DNA from: an uncultured Eubacteriales bacterium
Lineage (GTDB): Bacteria > Bacillota > Clostridia > Oscillospirales > Acutalibacteraceae
Direction of reading: 5' to 3'
DNA: 64,000 bases
Assembly (NCBI GenBank): GCA_934457415.1
Contig: CAKSHM010000001.1
Location: 124,001 to 188,000, forward strand
Part shown: positions 15,527-24,196 of the stretch, in pieces
How the letters are laid out: each line of letters begins with the position of its first letter
How positions within the stretch are numbered: the stretch's first letter is position 1
Position numbers and translations under genes: made by a program
Notes under the pieces: generated by a model
What the model was told of the DNA's origin: nothing
The model's database searches: none
What the model saw: only the letters and a program-made list of their open reading frames with translations

Positions 15527-16405
15527 ATGGCGGAAAATATAGGAGCTAATAACAATATAAATTGGTTCCCGGGCCACATGGCAAAAACAAAGCGCAAAAT
15601 ATCGGAACAGCTTAAAATGGTTGACGCGGTTGCCGAAGTTGTTGACGCGCGCATTCCGATAAGCAGCAGAAATCCAGACATTGCCGAGCTGATAGGCGAT
15701 AAACCGCATATTATAATTCTTAATAAATGCGATATGGCTGACAGGGAAGAAACCTTAAAATGGATTAAATTTTATAAAAAAAGCGGACTTGCCGCAGTCG
15801 CCGCCGACTGTAAAAACGGAAAAGGAATAAATGAATTTAAGAGCTGTATTTATGGCATTTTGTCTGAAAAAACAGAAAAAAACAAAGAAAAAGGTATGGC
15901 AGGCAAAGCGCTCAGAATTATGGTGGTCGGAATTCCGAATGTAGGAAAATCCTCTTTTATAAATAAGCTTACCAAGGACTCAAGGGCAAAGGTTGAAAAC
16001 CGCCCGGGTGTTACGCGCATGAATCAGTGGTTTAAGGTCGATTCAGGTCTTGAGCTTCTCGATACCCCAGGGGTTTTATGGCCTAAATTTGAGGACAATA
16101 CCGTAGGAGAGCATTTAGCAATCACAGGCGCTATTACCGACAGAATTACAGATACCGAATACCTCGCGATGAAGCTTCTTGAAATTCTTTCTAAAGATTA
16201 TCCTGCCTTGCTTGAAAACAGATATAAGCTTACTGATTTTAATGAGGATTCTTATGATATGCTTTGCTCTGTAGGCAAAAAGCGGGGAATGATGATAAGA
16301 GGCGGCGAGGTTGATACCGAGCGCGCGGCGAAGATGCTTCTTGAAGAATACAGAAATCTTAAAATAGGCGCGATAACTCTTGAAAGGACAAATCCCGATG
16401 CCTGA
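15527..16405 (+). CDS. rbgA: Ribosome biogenesis GTPase YlqF/RbgA
   Basis: 292 residues with circularly permuted GTPase motifs: NKCD (G4, 66-69) comes before GIPNVGKSS (G1, 135-143), then DTPG (G3, 179-182). The N-terminal WFPGHMAK and the helical C-terminal domain are typical. It is needed for late assembly of the 50S subunit. The following rnhB overlaps its end by 8 bases. Confidence 0.96.
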   Translation: MAENIGANNNINWFPGHMAKTKRKISEQLKMVDAVAEVVDARIPISSRNPDIAELIGDKPHIIILNKCDMADREETLKWIKFYKKSGLAAVAADCKNGKGINEFKSCIYGILSEKTEKNKEKGMAGKALRIMVVGIPNVGKSSFINKLTKDSRAKVENRPGVTRMNQWFKVDSGLELLDTPGVLWPKFEDNTVGEHLAITGAITDRITDTEYLAMKLLEILSKDYPALLENRYKLTDFNEDSYDMLCSVGKKRGMMIRGGEVDTERAAKMLLEEYRNLKIGAITLERTNPDA

Positions 16406-16997
16406 TTTTTCTTATGAAACCGATGCGAAAAGCAGAGGCTATAATATTGTTTGCGGTGTTGACGAGGCAGGAAGAGGCCCTCTTGCGGGACCCGTTTGCG
16501 CGGCGGCTGTAATTCTTCCCGAAAACTGTGTTATAGACGGACTTAACGATTCGAAAAAACTCAGCGAAAAAAAGAGAGAAGCGCTGTTTCCTGTAATAAA
16601 GCAAAAGGCAATAGCTTACAGTATTGCGTTTGCAAGCGTAGAGGAAATAGAAAAGTTTAACATTTTAAATGCTACATATCTTGCAATGAACCGAGCGGTT
16701 GAAGGACTTGAAATCAAGCCCGATATTGCTTTTATCGACGGAAACAGAGTTCCTGTAAACGCACCGGTTTTTTGCGAAACGATTATAAAAGGGGATTTAA
16801 AATCATACTCTGTAGCAGCGGCATCTGTTCTTGCAAAGGTTTCAAGAGACAGACTTATGCTTGAATATGATAAAAAATATCCCGAGTACGGCTTTGCCGC
16901 ACATAAAGGCTACGGAACAAAAGCTCATTATGAAGCTATTGAAAAATTCGGAATTTGTGAAATACACCGAAGGTCTTTTTTGAAAAATGTCTTATAA
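16398..16997 (+). CDS. rnhB: Ribonuclease HII
   Basis: 199 residues from ATG 16398 (GAAAGGA upstream). The active site block GVDEAGRGPLAGPV gives the first acidic pair; further acidic positions are in FIDGN and DRLM. It removes ribonucleotides from DNA. It overlaps rbgA at its start and yraN at its end (11 bases), so translation is coupled. Confidence 0.96.
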   Translation: MPDFSYETDAKSRGYNIVCGVDEAGRGPLAGPVCAAAVILPENCVIDGLNDSKKLSEKKREALFPVIKQKAIAYSIAFASVEEIEKFNILNATYLAMNRAVEGLEIKPDIAFIDGNRVPVNAPVFCETIIKGDLKSYSVAAASVLAKVSRDRLMLEYDKKYPEYGFAAHKGYGTKAHYEAIEKFGICEIHRRSFLKNVL

Positions 16998-17364
16998 TAA
17001 TGAAAATTCAAAGCTTCTCGGCAAGCTCGGAGAAGAAAAGGTTGCAAAATATTTAAAATCAAAAGGCTATATAATTTTAAAAAGAAACTGGCGCGACAGG
17101 TTCGGCGAAGTCGATATAATTGCGGAAACTCCTGAAAATATAGTTTTTGTGGAAGTTAAAACACGAAAAGAGGGCGCAATGCTTAGCGGATTTGAGGCAG
17201 TGGACGAGAAGAAAATGCGCCTTATAAGGAATGAAGCTGTTATGTTTACCAAACGGCTCAATACCGACTCGCAGCCGAGAATTGATGTCGCAGAGGTAAC
17301 ATATCGCGAAAATGAAGACGGAAAATACGAATGGAAGCTTAAATATTTAAAATCTGCTTTTTAA
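16987..17364 (+). CDS. yraN: UPF0102/YraN family predicted endonuclease
   Basis: 125 residues with the PD-(D/E)XK-like core: GKLGEEKVAKYL near the start, then FGEVDIIAE (D at about 39) and FVEVKTR. Small YraN proteins usually follow rnhB, as here. The biological role is unresolved; a nuclease fold is the accepted prediction. Confidence 0.9.
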   Translation: MSYNNENSKLLGKLGEEKVAKYLKSKGYIILKRNWRDRFGEVDIIAETPENIVFVEVKTRKEGAMLSGFEAVDEKKMRLIRNEAVMFTKRLNTDSQPRIDVAEVTYRENEDGKYEWKLKYLKSAF

Positions 17365-17377
17365 GCGAGTGATAGTT

Positions 17378-18226
17378 ATGAAACTGTTTGATCTTCATTC
17401 CGATACGCCTTACAGGTGCTTTTCTGAAAATTTAAAACCTGACAGTAAAATTCTGTCTGCGGGAGTAAATCAGACCGATTGCTTTGAAAAATGGGAGCAG
17501 TTCTATGCCGTCTGGATAAAGGACGATTTGATTGACCCATTTAAAATGTATGATAAAATTTACTCTTCTTTTTTAAAAAAGCTTAAAGACTGCGAAAAAA
17601 AGCCTGAAGTTCGTTTTGCCTTAGAAGGCGGAGCCGCAGTTGAAAACATTGATTTATTATATAAATTAAAATCCGATAATATAGAGTATATAACTCTTAC
17701 ATGGAACGGAAAAAATAAAATCGCTTCCGGCTGCAAGGCTGACGGAGGGATTACGGATTTCGGCAGAGAAACGGTTAAAGCTATGAACGAATTAAAAATT
17801 GCCTGCGACCTGTCGCATAGCAATGACGAAAGCTTTTATGACGCTTTGAATTTAAGCGACTATCCCGTAATCACCCATGCCTGCATAAAAGAAATATGTC
17901 CGAACAAAAGAAATTTTACTTCAGAGCAGATAAGACTGCTTTTTGAAAAAGGCGGTATTTTAGGAATTTGCTTTTATCCTGAATTTACAGGCGGAAAAAA
18001 TGTATTTGAAAATATATACAGGAATGTGTATAATATTCTTGATATGGGATTTAAAAATAACCTTGCCATAGGCTCTGATTTTGACGGCGCCGATATGTCT
18101 GAAGGCTTGAGCAGTTCAAAGGATACCTTAAAGCTTTACAGGTATCTTTCGGATAGGGGAATTGATAAAAACACTCTTGACGGAATTTTTTATAACAATG
18201 CTTATAATTACTTTAATAACCTATGA
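17378..18226 (+). CDS. Membrane dipeptidase-like metallopeptidase (M19)
   Basis: About 282 residues from ATG 17378; a GTG nine bases upstream is a weaker alternative. The renal-dipeptidase zinc motifs are visible: FDLHSDTP at the start, LEGG with the bridging Glu, CDLSHS, TH in VITHAC, and IGSDFDGAD near the end. No signal peptide, so the enzyme is cytosolic here and would cleave dipeptides. It is shorter than vertebrate members, normal for Clostridia. Overlaps the frame of thrC only in the thrC leader. Confidence 0.85.
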   Translation: MKLFDLHSDTPYRCFSENLKPDSKILSAGVNQTDCFEKWEQFYAVWIKDDLIDPFKMYDKIYSSFLKKLKDCEKKPEVRFALEGGAAVENIDLLYKLKSDNIEYITLTWNGKNKIASGCKADGGITDFGRETVKAMNELKIACDLSHSNDESFYDALNLSDYPVITHACIKEICPNKRNFTSEQIRLLFEKGGILGICFYPEFTGGKNVFENIYRNVYNILDMGFKNNLAIGSDFDGADMSEGLSSSKDTLKLYRYLSDRGIDKNTLDGIFYNNAYNYFNNL

Positions 18227-18237
18227 GGGAGAACAAT

Positions 18238-19719
18238 ATGGATTATATAAGTACAAGAAATAAAAATTTAAAAGTTTCTTCGGCTTTTGCCATTGCTAAC
18301 GGAATAAGCACAGAGGGCGGACTTTTTGTGCCTGAAGAAATACCCGCGCTTAAAGCAGAAGATTTTGAAGCTCTGAAAAAGCTTGATTATATCGGCAGGG
18401 CTAAGGTGGTTCTTTCAAGGTTTCTTACCGATTTTACCGATGACGAGCTTGACTTTAGTTTAAACGGAGCATATAAAAACACTTTTGATGACAACTGCCC
18501 TGCGCCTATGGCAAAGCTTGGTGACAAAACACATATTCTTGAGCTTTGGCACGGTCCTACCTGTGCATTTAAAGACCTTGCTTTACAGCTTCTTCCGTAT
18601 CTTATGACCGTTTCCGCAAAAAAGGTTTCTGACGGGATAAAAACCGTAATTTTGGTAGCAACCTCGGGTGACACGGGGAAAGCGGCGCTTGAGGGCTTTA
18701 AGGATGTTGAAAATACGGAAATTATAGTGTTTTATCCCGAAGACGGCGTGAGCGCAATGCAGAAATTACAGATGGTATCGCAAAAGGGAAACAATGTCCA
18801 TGTCTGTGCCATACGCGGTAATTTTGACGACGCTCAGTCGGCAGTTAAAAAGATTTTTACCGACGAAAGCATTATAGAAAAGCTGAAAGAAAAAAATATG
18901 AAGTTTTCTTCGGCTAATTCAATAAACTGGGGAAGACTTGCTCCTCAGATAGTTTATTATGTTTCTGCTTATATTGATCTTCTGAACGAAAAAGCCGATT
19001 TAAGCAGGGGATTTAATGTTACTGTTCCGACGGGAAATTTCGGCAATATTTTAGCGGCTTATTATGCAAAGAAAATGGGAGTGCCGATAAATAAGCTTAT
19101 CTGCGCATCAAATTCAAATAATGTTCTTACCGATTTTATAAATTCGGGAATTTATGACCGCAACAGGAAATTTTTCACCACCTGTTCTCCGTCAATGGAT
19201 ATTCTTATTTCAAGCAATCTTGAAAGACTTCTTTTCGACCTCTGCGGTAATGACGACGAATATGTGGCTTCGCTTCAAAAAAGCCTTGCTGAAAGCGGAA
19301 AATATGAGGTTTGTGATGCTGTCAGGGAAAAGCTTGACCGTCTTTTCTTTGCTGATTTCTGTACTGACAAGGAAACCTTTGAAACAATTTCATCTGTTTT
19401 TAAGGAATACGGATATCTTATTGACACTCATACGGCAGTAGCTGTAAACGTATATAAAAAGTACCTTAATAAAACAAACGATAACATTCCGGCAGTTATT
19501 GCCTCTACGGCTTCTCCGTATAAGTTTACAAGAAGCGTGCTTTCTGCACTCGGCGAAAAAGCGAAAGAAAATGAATTTGAAAATATTGAATTGCTGAAGG
19601 CTGTTTCAAATACTCAGATTCCTTCACCGATAGAAAATCTTAAAAATGCCGAAGTAAGATTTAAGGAAGTTTATAATAAGGATGAGCTTGATAAAGCGGT
19701 ATATGACAGTCTTATGTAA
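18238..19719 (+). CDS. thrC: Threonine synthase
   Basis: 493 residues from ATG 18238, with GAGGGAG upstream; an earlier in-frame ATG at 18223 has no better RBS. N-terminal YISTRN and the PLP-lysine block CAFKDLALQ (K112) mark it, with the phosphate-binding TSGDTGKAAL. It converts O-phosphohomoserine to threonine. No other threonine genes are adjacent. A terminator follows at once. Confidence 0.96.
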   Translation: MDYISTRNKNLKVSSAFAIANGISTEGGLFVPEEIPALKAEDFEALKKLDYIGRAKVVLSRFLTDFTDDELDFSLNGAYKNTFDDNCPAPMAKLGDKTHILELWHGPTCAFKDLALQLLPYLMTVSAKKVSDGIKTVILVATSGDTGKAALEGFKDVENTEIIVFYPEDGVSAMQKLQMVSQKGNNVHVCAIRGNFDDAQSAVKKIFTDESIIEKLKEKNMKFSSANSINWGRLAPQIVYYVSAYIDLLNEKADLSRGFNVTVPTGNFGNILAAYYAKKMGVPINKLICASNSNNVLTDFINSGIYDRNRKFFTTCSPSMDILISSNLERLLFDLCGNDDEYVASLQKSLAESGKYEVCDAVREKLDRLFFADFCTDKETFETISSVFKEYGYLIDTHTAVAVNVYKKYLNKTNDNIPAVIASTASPYKFTRSVLSALGEKAKENEFENIELLKAVSNTQIPSPIENLKNAEVRFKEVYNKDELDKAVYDSLM

Positions 19720-19729
19720 TGTTTTTTTC

Positions 19730-19768
19730 TATCCGGCTCTTAAATTTCAGAGCCGGATATTTGTTTTT
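19730..19768 (+). terminator. Terminator of thrC
   Basis: TATCCGGCTCT / AGAGCCGGATA with loop TAAATTTC, then TTTGTTTTTG. Confidence 0.85.
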
Positions 19769-19771
19769 GAT

Positions 19772-19933
19772 TTACTGTCTTGCGGTAAAGGTATCGCAGC
19801 AGGTTTCGCTGCAGCAATTTGCAGTGCAGTTGCCTACTTTTATCATACCGGCCTTACAAGAATCGTTTTCGGTGTGATGAATACAGTTTTGTACCGAACA
19901 ATGGATACAGTATTCTGTTTTGCATTCTGACAT
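19772..19933 (-). CDS. Small Cys-rich DUF1540-type protein
   Basis: A 53-residue protein. The ATG at 19933 has AAAGGATG upstream, and TAA lies next to the thrC terminator. Nine cysteines are spaced as CxxxxxxCxxCxxxxC, then a C near NDSC, then NC, NCC, TCC and a TF ending, as in DUF1540 domains thought to bind metal. Example segments: YCIHCSVQNC and NCCSETCCDTF. DUF1540 proteins are common in spore-forming Clostridia; function unknown. The opposite strand also has an open frame, but without RBS or family features. Confidence 0.75.
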   Translation of the reverse strand: MSECKTEYCIHCSVQNCIHHTENDSCKAGMIKVGNCTANCCSETCCDTFTARQ

Positions 19934-19953
19934 TAAAATCATCCTTTCCGGCT

Positions 19954-19982
19954 TAGTGTGACATATTAAGTATCTGTCACGC
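19954..19982. repeat. Short palindromic repeat, copy 2
   Basis: TAGTGTGACA, 11 bases, TGTCACGC: the same flanks and spacing as the copy at 2208-2236. It lies upstream of the DUF1540 gene and before the metallophosphoesterase gene. Confidence 0.55.
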
Positions 19983-20038
19983 TGACGCCTTTATTATTAT
20001 TGACATCAATCATTAAATTATGTAAGTTAGGTGAAAAA

Positions 20039-20734
20039 ATGAATTTATTTGCTACCTCTGACCTGCATTTATCCTTTAAATCCGATAAATCCATGGAAAT
20101 ATTCAAGGGCTGGCAGAATTATACGCAGAGAATTAAAAATAATTGGACAAGACTTGTAACGAATGAGGATACGGTGGTTGTCGCAGGCGATATCTCTTGG
20201 GGGAGCAGCCTTGAAGAGTCACAAAAAGACCTTGAATTTTTAAATTCCCTGCCCGGGGAAAAACTGCTGATTAAGGGTAATCATGATTTTTGGTGGTCAA
20301 CCGCAAATAAAATAAATTCATTTTTTAAGAAAAACGGTTTTGATACCTTGAATATCATTCATAATAATTGCGTAAAGGTTGGGAATTATGCCGTTTGCGG
20401 AACACGCGGCTGGCTTTATGACGGCACGGGTGCGCACAATAAAAAGGTGACTGACAGAGAATGCGGAAGGCTTAGAAGCTCTCTGCTTGAAGCAAAGGAA
20501 AAAAATTTAAAACCGATTGTATTTTTGCATTACCCTCCTGCATACGGCGATTTCAGATCCGAAGAAATAATCGAGATTTTAAAAGAGTTTAAAATAAAGC
20601 AAATCTTTTACGGGCATATTCACGGAGCAGGCTTTAACAGCAGTTTAAAGGAATGCGACGGCATAAAATTAAATCTTCTTTCCTGCGACTGTAACGATTT
20701 TACGCCGATTTTAGTAAAAAAATTAAAAAATTAG
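20039..20734 (+). CDS. Metallophosphoesterase
   Basis: 231 residues from ATG 20039 (RBS AGGTGA five bases upstream). The calcineurin-like metal motifs are in order: ATSDLHLS (DxH), VAGDIS (GD), KGNHDFWW (GNHD), FLHYPP and YGHIHG. It belongs to the small cytosolic group of predicted phosphohydrolases; the substrate is not known. It precedes tig with a separate promoter between. Confidence 0.85.
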   Translation: MNLFATSDLHLSFKSDKSMEIFKGWQNYTQRIKNNWTRLVTNEDTVVVAGDISWGSSLEESQKDLEFLNSLPGEKLLIKGNHDFWWSTANKINSFFKKNGFDTLNIIHNNCVKVGNYAVCGTRGWLYDGTGAHNKKVTDRECGRLRSSLLEAKEKNLKPIVFLHYPPAYGDFRSEEIIEILKEFKIKQIFYGHIHGAGFNSSLKECDGIKLNLLSCDCNDFTPILVKKLKN

Positions 20735-20744
20735 TAAATAATAG

Positions 20745-20773
20745 TGGAAAATGAATTTTAAATGTGATATAAT
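20745..20773 (+). promoter_or_regulatory. Promoter of tig-clpP-clpX
   Basis: TGGAAA, 17-base spacer, TATAAT with an upstream TG (extended -10). A weak -35 and a strong -10. No CIRCE or CtsR-type operator is apparent in the short leader. Confidence 0.6.
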
Positions 20774-20802
20774 GAAATGCAATTTATGCGGAGGTATAGA
20801 AA

Positions 20803-22203
20803 ATGAGTTTAAAAGAGACTAAAAAAATTGATACCAACAGGTATCAGCTTGAAATCACTATTGACGGTGATAAGTTTAAAGAAGCTATAAAGGAGGCTTA
20901 CCGCAGAAACGGGAAGAAAATAAATGTCCCCGGTTTCAGAAAGGGAAAAGCCCCTTTACATATGATAGAAACTTATTACGGCACAGAAGTATTTTTTGAA
21001 GACGCTTTGAATCTTCTTTACAATGATGCCGTTGAGGACGCAATAAAAGAGTCAAACCTTAAGGTTATCGACGATAAGATGGATTTTGACCTTGTTTCGA
21101 TTTCCAAGGACGACGGCGTAGATTTTAAGGTAAGCCTTACAACCTATCCTGAAATTACTCTTAAAGAGTATAAAGGACTTAAAGCGGAAAAGGTTGCCGT
21201 TAAGGTAGAAGCCGCTGAGGTCAACAGCGAGCTTAATGCTATGGCTGAAAGAAATTCCCGCATGGTTTCCGTTGAGGACAGAGCTGCAAAAAAAGGCGAT
21301 ACCGTTGTGATCGACTTTGAAGGCTTTGCAGACGGAAAGGCTTTTGACGGCGGAAAGTCCGAGGGTCATTCCTTAGAACTCGGTTCCGGTCAGTTTATCC
21401 CCGGATTTGAGGATCAGATTATCGGTAAGAATATCGGCGATGAGTTTGATGTTAACGTTACCTTCCCGGAGGATTACGGCGCAAAAGAGCTTGCCGGAAA
21501 GCCTGCGGTATTTAAGGTTAAGCTTCATGAAATTAAAATCAAAGAGCTTCCTGCTATTGATGATGAGTTTGCTAGGGATGTCAGCGAATTTGATACCTTA
21601 AAGGACCTTAAGGCAGATTTAAAGAAAAAGGCTCTTGAAAGAAAGAAAAAAGCGGCTGAAGAAGCTGTTGAAAATGAGCTTGTTCAGCAGATTGTTGACG
21701 GAATTGAGGGAGATATCCCCGAAGCAATGTTTGAAAACCGCCTTAATCAGTCGGTTGAGGAATTTGCTTACCGTCTCCAGTCTCAAGGAATGAACCTTGA
21801 AACATATCTTAAATATACCAACAGCACGATTGACGATTTCAAGAAGAGCTTCCGTCCGCAGGCGGAAATGCAGGTAAAATACCGTCTTGCTCTTGACAAG
21901 ATTGCAGAGCTTGAAAATCTTAAGGCTGATGAGAAGGACCTGGAAGAAGAGTACAAGAAGTTAGCCGAGGGCTACGGAATAGAGGTCGACAAGGTTAAAG
22001 CCGCTATTCCCGCAAGCGAGCTTGAAAAGGATATCTGCGCTAATAAGGCGATTGACCTTGTTAAAAACAGCGCTGAGATAACCGAGGTTGAGGCTAAGGC
22101 CGAAACACCGGCTAAAAAGGGTGCCGTAAAGAAAGCTCCCGCTAAGAAAACAGCCGCTAAAAAGACCGCTTCAAAAGAAACAGAAGCAAAAGAAGATAAG
22201 TAA
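20803..22203 (+). CDS. tig: Trigger factor with Lys/Ala-rich C-terminal tail
   Basis: 466 residues. The N-terminal ribosome-binding domain has the signature region GFRKGKAP (45-52). The FKBP-type PPIase domain follows (about 160-245, DTVVIDFEGFADGK), then the helical C-domain. It folds nascent chains at the exit tunnel. Unusual is a tail of about 35 residues (432-466) made of AKK, KTA and KAPAKK repeats, like histone H1. Downstream clpP and clpX complete the common tig-clpP-clpX order. Confidence 0.95.
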   Translation: MSLKETKKIDTNRYQLEITIDGDKFKEAIKEAYRRNGKKINVPGFRKGKAPLHMIETYYGTEVFFEDALNLLYNDAVEDAIKESNLKVIDDKMDFDLVSISKDDGVDFKVSLTTYPEITLKEYKGLKAEKVAVKVEAAEVNSELNAMAERNSRMVSVEDRAAKKGDTVVIDFEGFADGKAFDGGKSEGHSLELGSGQFIPGFEDQIIGKNIGDEFDVNVTFPEDYGAKELAGKPAVFKVKLHEIKIKELPAIDDEFARDVSEFDTLKDLKADLKKKALERKKKAAEEAVENELVQQIVDGIEGDIPEAMFENRLNQSVEEFAYRLQSQGMNLETYLKYTNSTIDDFKKSFRPQAEMQVKYRLALDKIAELENLKADEKDLEEEYKKLAEGYGIEVDKVKAAIPASELEKDICANKAIDLVKNSAEITEVEAKAETPAKKGAVKKAPAKKTAAKKTASKETEAKEDK

Positions 22204-22257
22204 TTGATTATATTTTTTTAAGCTTGCTCATACTAATTCGTATAGGAGGTTAGATTT

Positions 22258-22839
22258 ATGAGTTTAGTACCTTATGTTGTAGAACAGACCAGCCGCGGAG
22301 AAAGGTCTTATGATATTTTTTCCCGTCTGCTCAATGACAGGATTATTATGCTTAACGATCAGGTGGATAATAATTCCGCAAGTGTTGTTATAGCGCAAAT
22401 GCTTTATCTTGAGGGGCAGGATCCCGAAAAGGATATAAGCTTTTATATAAACAGTCCCGGAGGTTCGGTATCTGCCGGTATGGCTATTTATGATACTATG
22501 CAGTATATCAAGTGCGACGTCAGCACAATCTGTCTCGGAATGGCGGCAAGCATGGGCGCATTTCTTCTTGCCGCAGGCGCTAAGGGTAAGCGTTTTGCAC
22601 TTCCGAACAGTGAAATAATGATTCATCAGCCCTTAGGTTCTGCCGAGGGTCAGGCAACGGATATTCTTATCCATGCCAATCATATTAAGCACATAAGAAG
22701 CACCATAAATGAAATTCTCGCTGCAGAAACAGGGAAGCCTCTCAGCGTTATTGAGCAGGACACCGAACGCGATAATTTTATGACTGCAAAAGAAGCCGCT
22801 GATTACGGTCTTATTGATAAGGTTATAACAAAAAGGTAA
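22258..22839 (+). CDS. clpP: ATP-dependent Clp protease proteolytic subunit
   Basis: 193 residues. The catalytic triad is in the usual positions: Ser98 in GMAASMG, His123 in MIHQP and Asp172 in ERDNF. There is no long propeptide. It forms the double-ring peptidase that works with ClpX, encoded directly downstream. The RBS is GGAGG. Confidence 0.97.
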   Translation: MSLVPYVVEQTSRGERSYDIFSRLLNDRIIMLNDQVDNNSASVVIAQMLYLEGQDPEKDISFYINSPGGSVSAGMAIYDTMQYIKCDVSTICLGMAASMGAFLLAAGAKGKRFALPNSEIMIHQPLGSAEGQATDILIHANHIKHIRSTINEILAAETGKPLSVIEQDTERDNFMTAKEAADYGLIDKVITKR

Positions 22840-22849
22840 TTTTTAAAAG

Positions 22850-22884
22850 AACCGGAAAGTCCGCATTTTGCGTATTTTCCGGTT
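22850..22884 (+). promoter_or_regulatory. clpP-clpX intergenic hairpin
   Basis: AACCGGAAA / TTTCCGGTT, 9-bp arms with a 17-base loop, followed by TTAAG rather than a full T-run. Probably a partial terminator or processing site that sets the clpP to clpX ratio. Confidence 0.45.
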
Positions 22885-22902
22885 TTAAGTAAGGAGCATT
22901 TA

Positions 22903-24147
22903 ATGCCTAAGGACAATAATAAAGAAATCCGCTGCTCTTTTTGCGGCAAAACTCAGAATGAGGTTTCAAGACTGATTGAGGGCCCGGGAGTTTATATTTG
23001 CGACAACTGTATAAACTTCTGCAATTCCCTGCTTTTTGAGGACGATGAGGTTGCTGCCAAGAATTCCGGTAAAAAGAAAGAAAAAGAAGAAAAGCCTCTT
23101 TTAAAGCCGAAAGAAATTAAAGCTAAGCTCGATGAATATGTTATCGGACAGGATGAAGCAAAGAAAATACTTTCGGTTGCCGTTTACAATCACTATAAGC
23201 GTATAAGGGATAACAGGGAAGAGGGCGCAGAGCTAGCAAAAAGCAATGTTTTAATGCTCGGACCTACGGGTGTAGGTAAAACTCTTCTTGCACAGACCCT
23301 TGCAAAAACTCTCGATGTACCGATTGCAATTACCGACGCTACAACTTTGACTGAAGCAGGCTATGTCGGCGAAGATGTCGAAAATATTCTTCTTCGTCTT
23401 ATTCAGGCGGCGGATTATGATATCGAAAAAGCTGAGCACGGAATTATTTATGTTGACGAAATAGATAAAATCGCAAGGAAATCCGAAAACGCTTCAATTA
23501 CGAGAGATGTTTCGGGCGAGGGAGTTCAGCAGGCGCTTCTTAAAATTTTGGAGGGAACTGTTTCAAATGTTCCTCCGCAGGGCGGAAGAAAGCATCCGCA
23601 GCAGGAATTTATTCAGATTGATACAACGAATATTCTTTTTATTTGCGCAGGCGCGTTTGACGGAATAGAAAAGGTTATTGAAAGAAGAATGGGCGGCAGC
23701 AGCTTGGGCTTCGGAGCGGATGTAAAATCACCGAAAAGTATTGAGGCGCAGGCGCTTTGTGAAACCGCAACTCATCAGGACCTTGTTAAATTCGGTATGA
23801 TTCCCGAGCTTGTCGGAAGACTTCCCGTTATTGCAACCCTAAAGGGAATGGATAAGGAAACGCTTGTCAAAATCATGACTGAGCCTAAAAACTCTATCAT
23901 TAAACAGTATCAGGCACTTTTCAAAATGGATGGCGTTACTCTTGAATTTGAAAAATCGGCGCTTGAAAAAATTGCCGATTTAACCGTAGAGCGTAAAACA
24001 GGCGCGAGAGGGTTAAGGTCTATTATTGAAAATATCCTGCAGGATATTATGTTTGAAACACCCTCTGATGAGGATATCGAAAAAATTATTATCACAAAGG
24101 AAACTGTCGACAATAAAAAGCCTGAAATTATAAAAAAACAAGGATAA
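22903..24147 (+). CDS. clpX: ATP-dependent Clp protease ATP-binding subunit ClpX
   Basis: 414 residues. The N-terminal zinc finger uses C11, C14, C33 and C36. The AAA+ core has Walker A GPTGVGKT, DEIDKIAR (Walker B), the pore loop around YVGEDVE, and the RKTGARGLRS sensor-2 region. It unfolds substrates for ClpP. Last gene of its operon, before a shared terminator with sigK. Confidence 0.97.
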   Translation: MPKDNNKEIRCSFCGKTQNEVSRLIEGPGVYICDNCINFCNSLLFEDDEVAAKNSGKKKEKEEKPLLKPKEIKAKLDEYVIGQDEAKKILSVAVYNHYKRIRDNREEGAELAKSNVLMLGPTGVGKTLLAQTLAKTLDVPIAITDATTLTEAGYVGEDVENILLRLIQAADYDIEKAEHGIIYVDEIDKIARKSENASITRDVSGEGVQQALLKILEGTVSNVPPQGGRKHPQQEFIQIDTTNILFICAGAFDGIEKVIERRMGGSSLGFGADVKSPKSIEAQALCETATHQDLVKFGMIPELVGRLPVIATLKGMDKETLVKIMTEPKNSIIKQYQALFKMDGVTLEFEKSALEKIADLTVERKTGARGLRSIIENILQDIMFETPSDEDIEKIIITKETVDNKKPEIIKKQG

Positions 24148-24153
24148 TTATAT

Positions 24154-24196
24154 AAGCCTCCGCTTTTCACAATCAGAAAAACGGAGGCTTTTTTTA
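24154..24196. terminator. Bidirectional terminator between clpX and sigK
   Basis: AAGCCTCCG / CGGAGGCTT with a 19-base loop and a T-run on the plus strand. It reaches the sigK stop codon. Confidence 0.75.

Noticed and set aside
19682..19930. Plus-strand ORF of 82 codons after thrC.
   Set aside because: It overlaps the thrC end and terminator, has no RBS, and is opposite to a better-supported DUF1540 gene.
20000..20028. TTGACA-N17-TAAGTT as a promoter for the metallophosphoesterase gene.
   Set aside because: The -10 matches only three of six bases and the transcript would start about four bases before the ATG.
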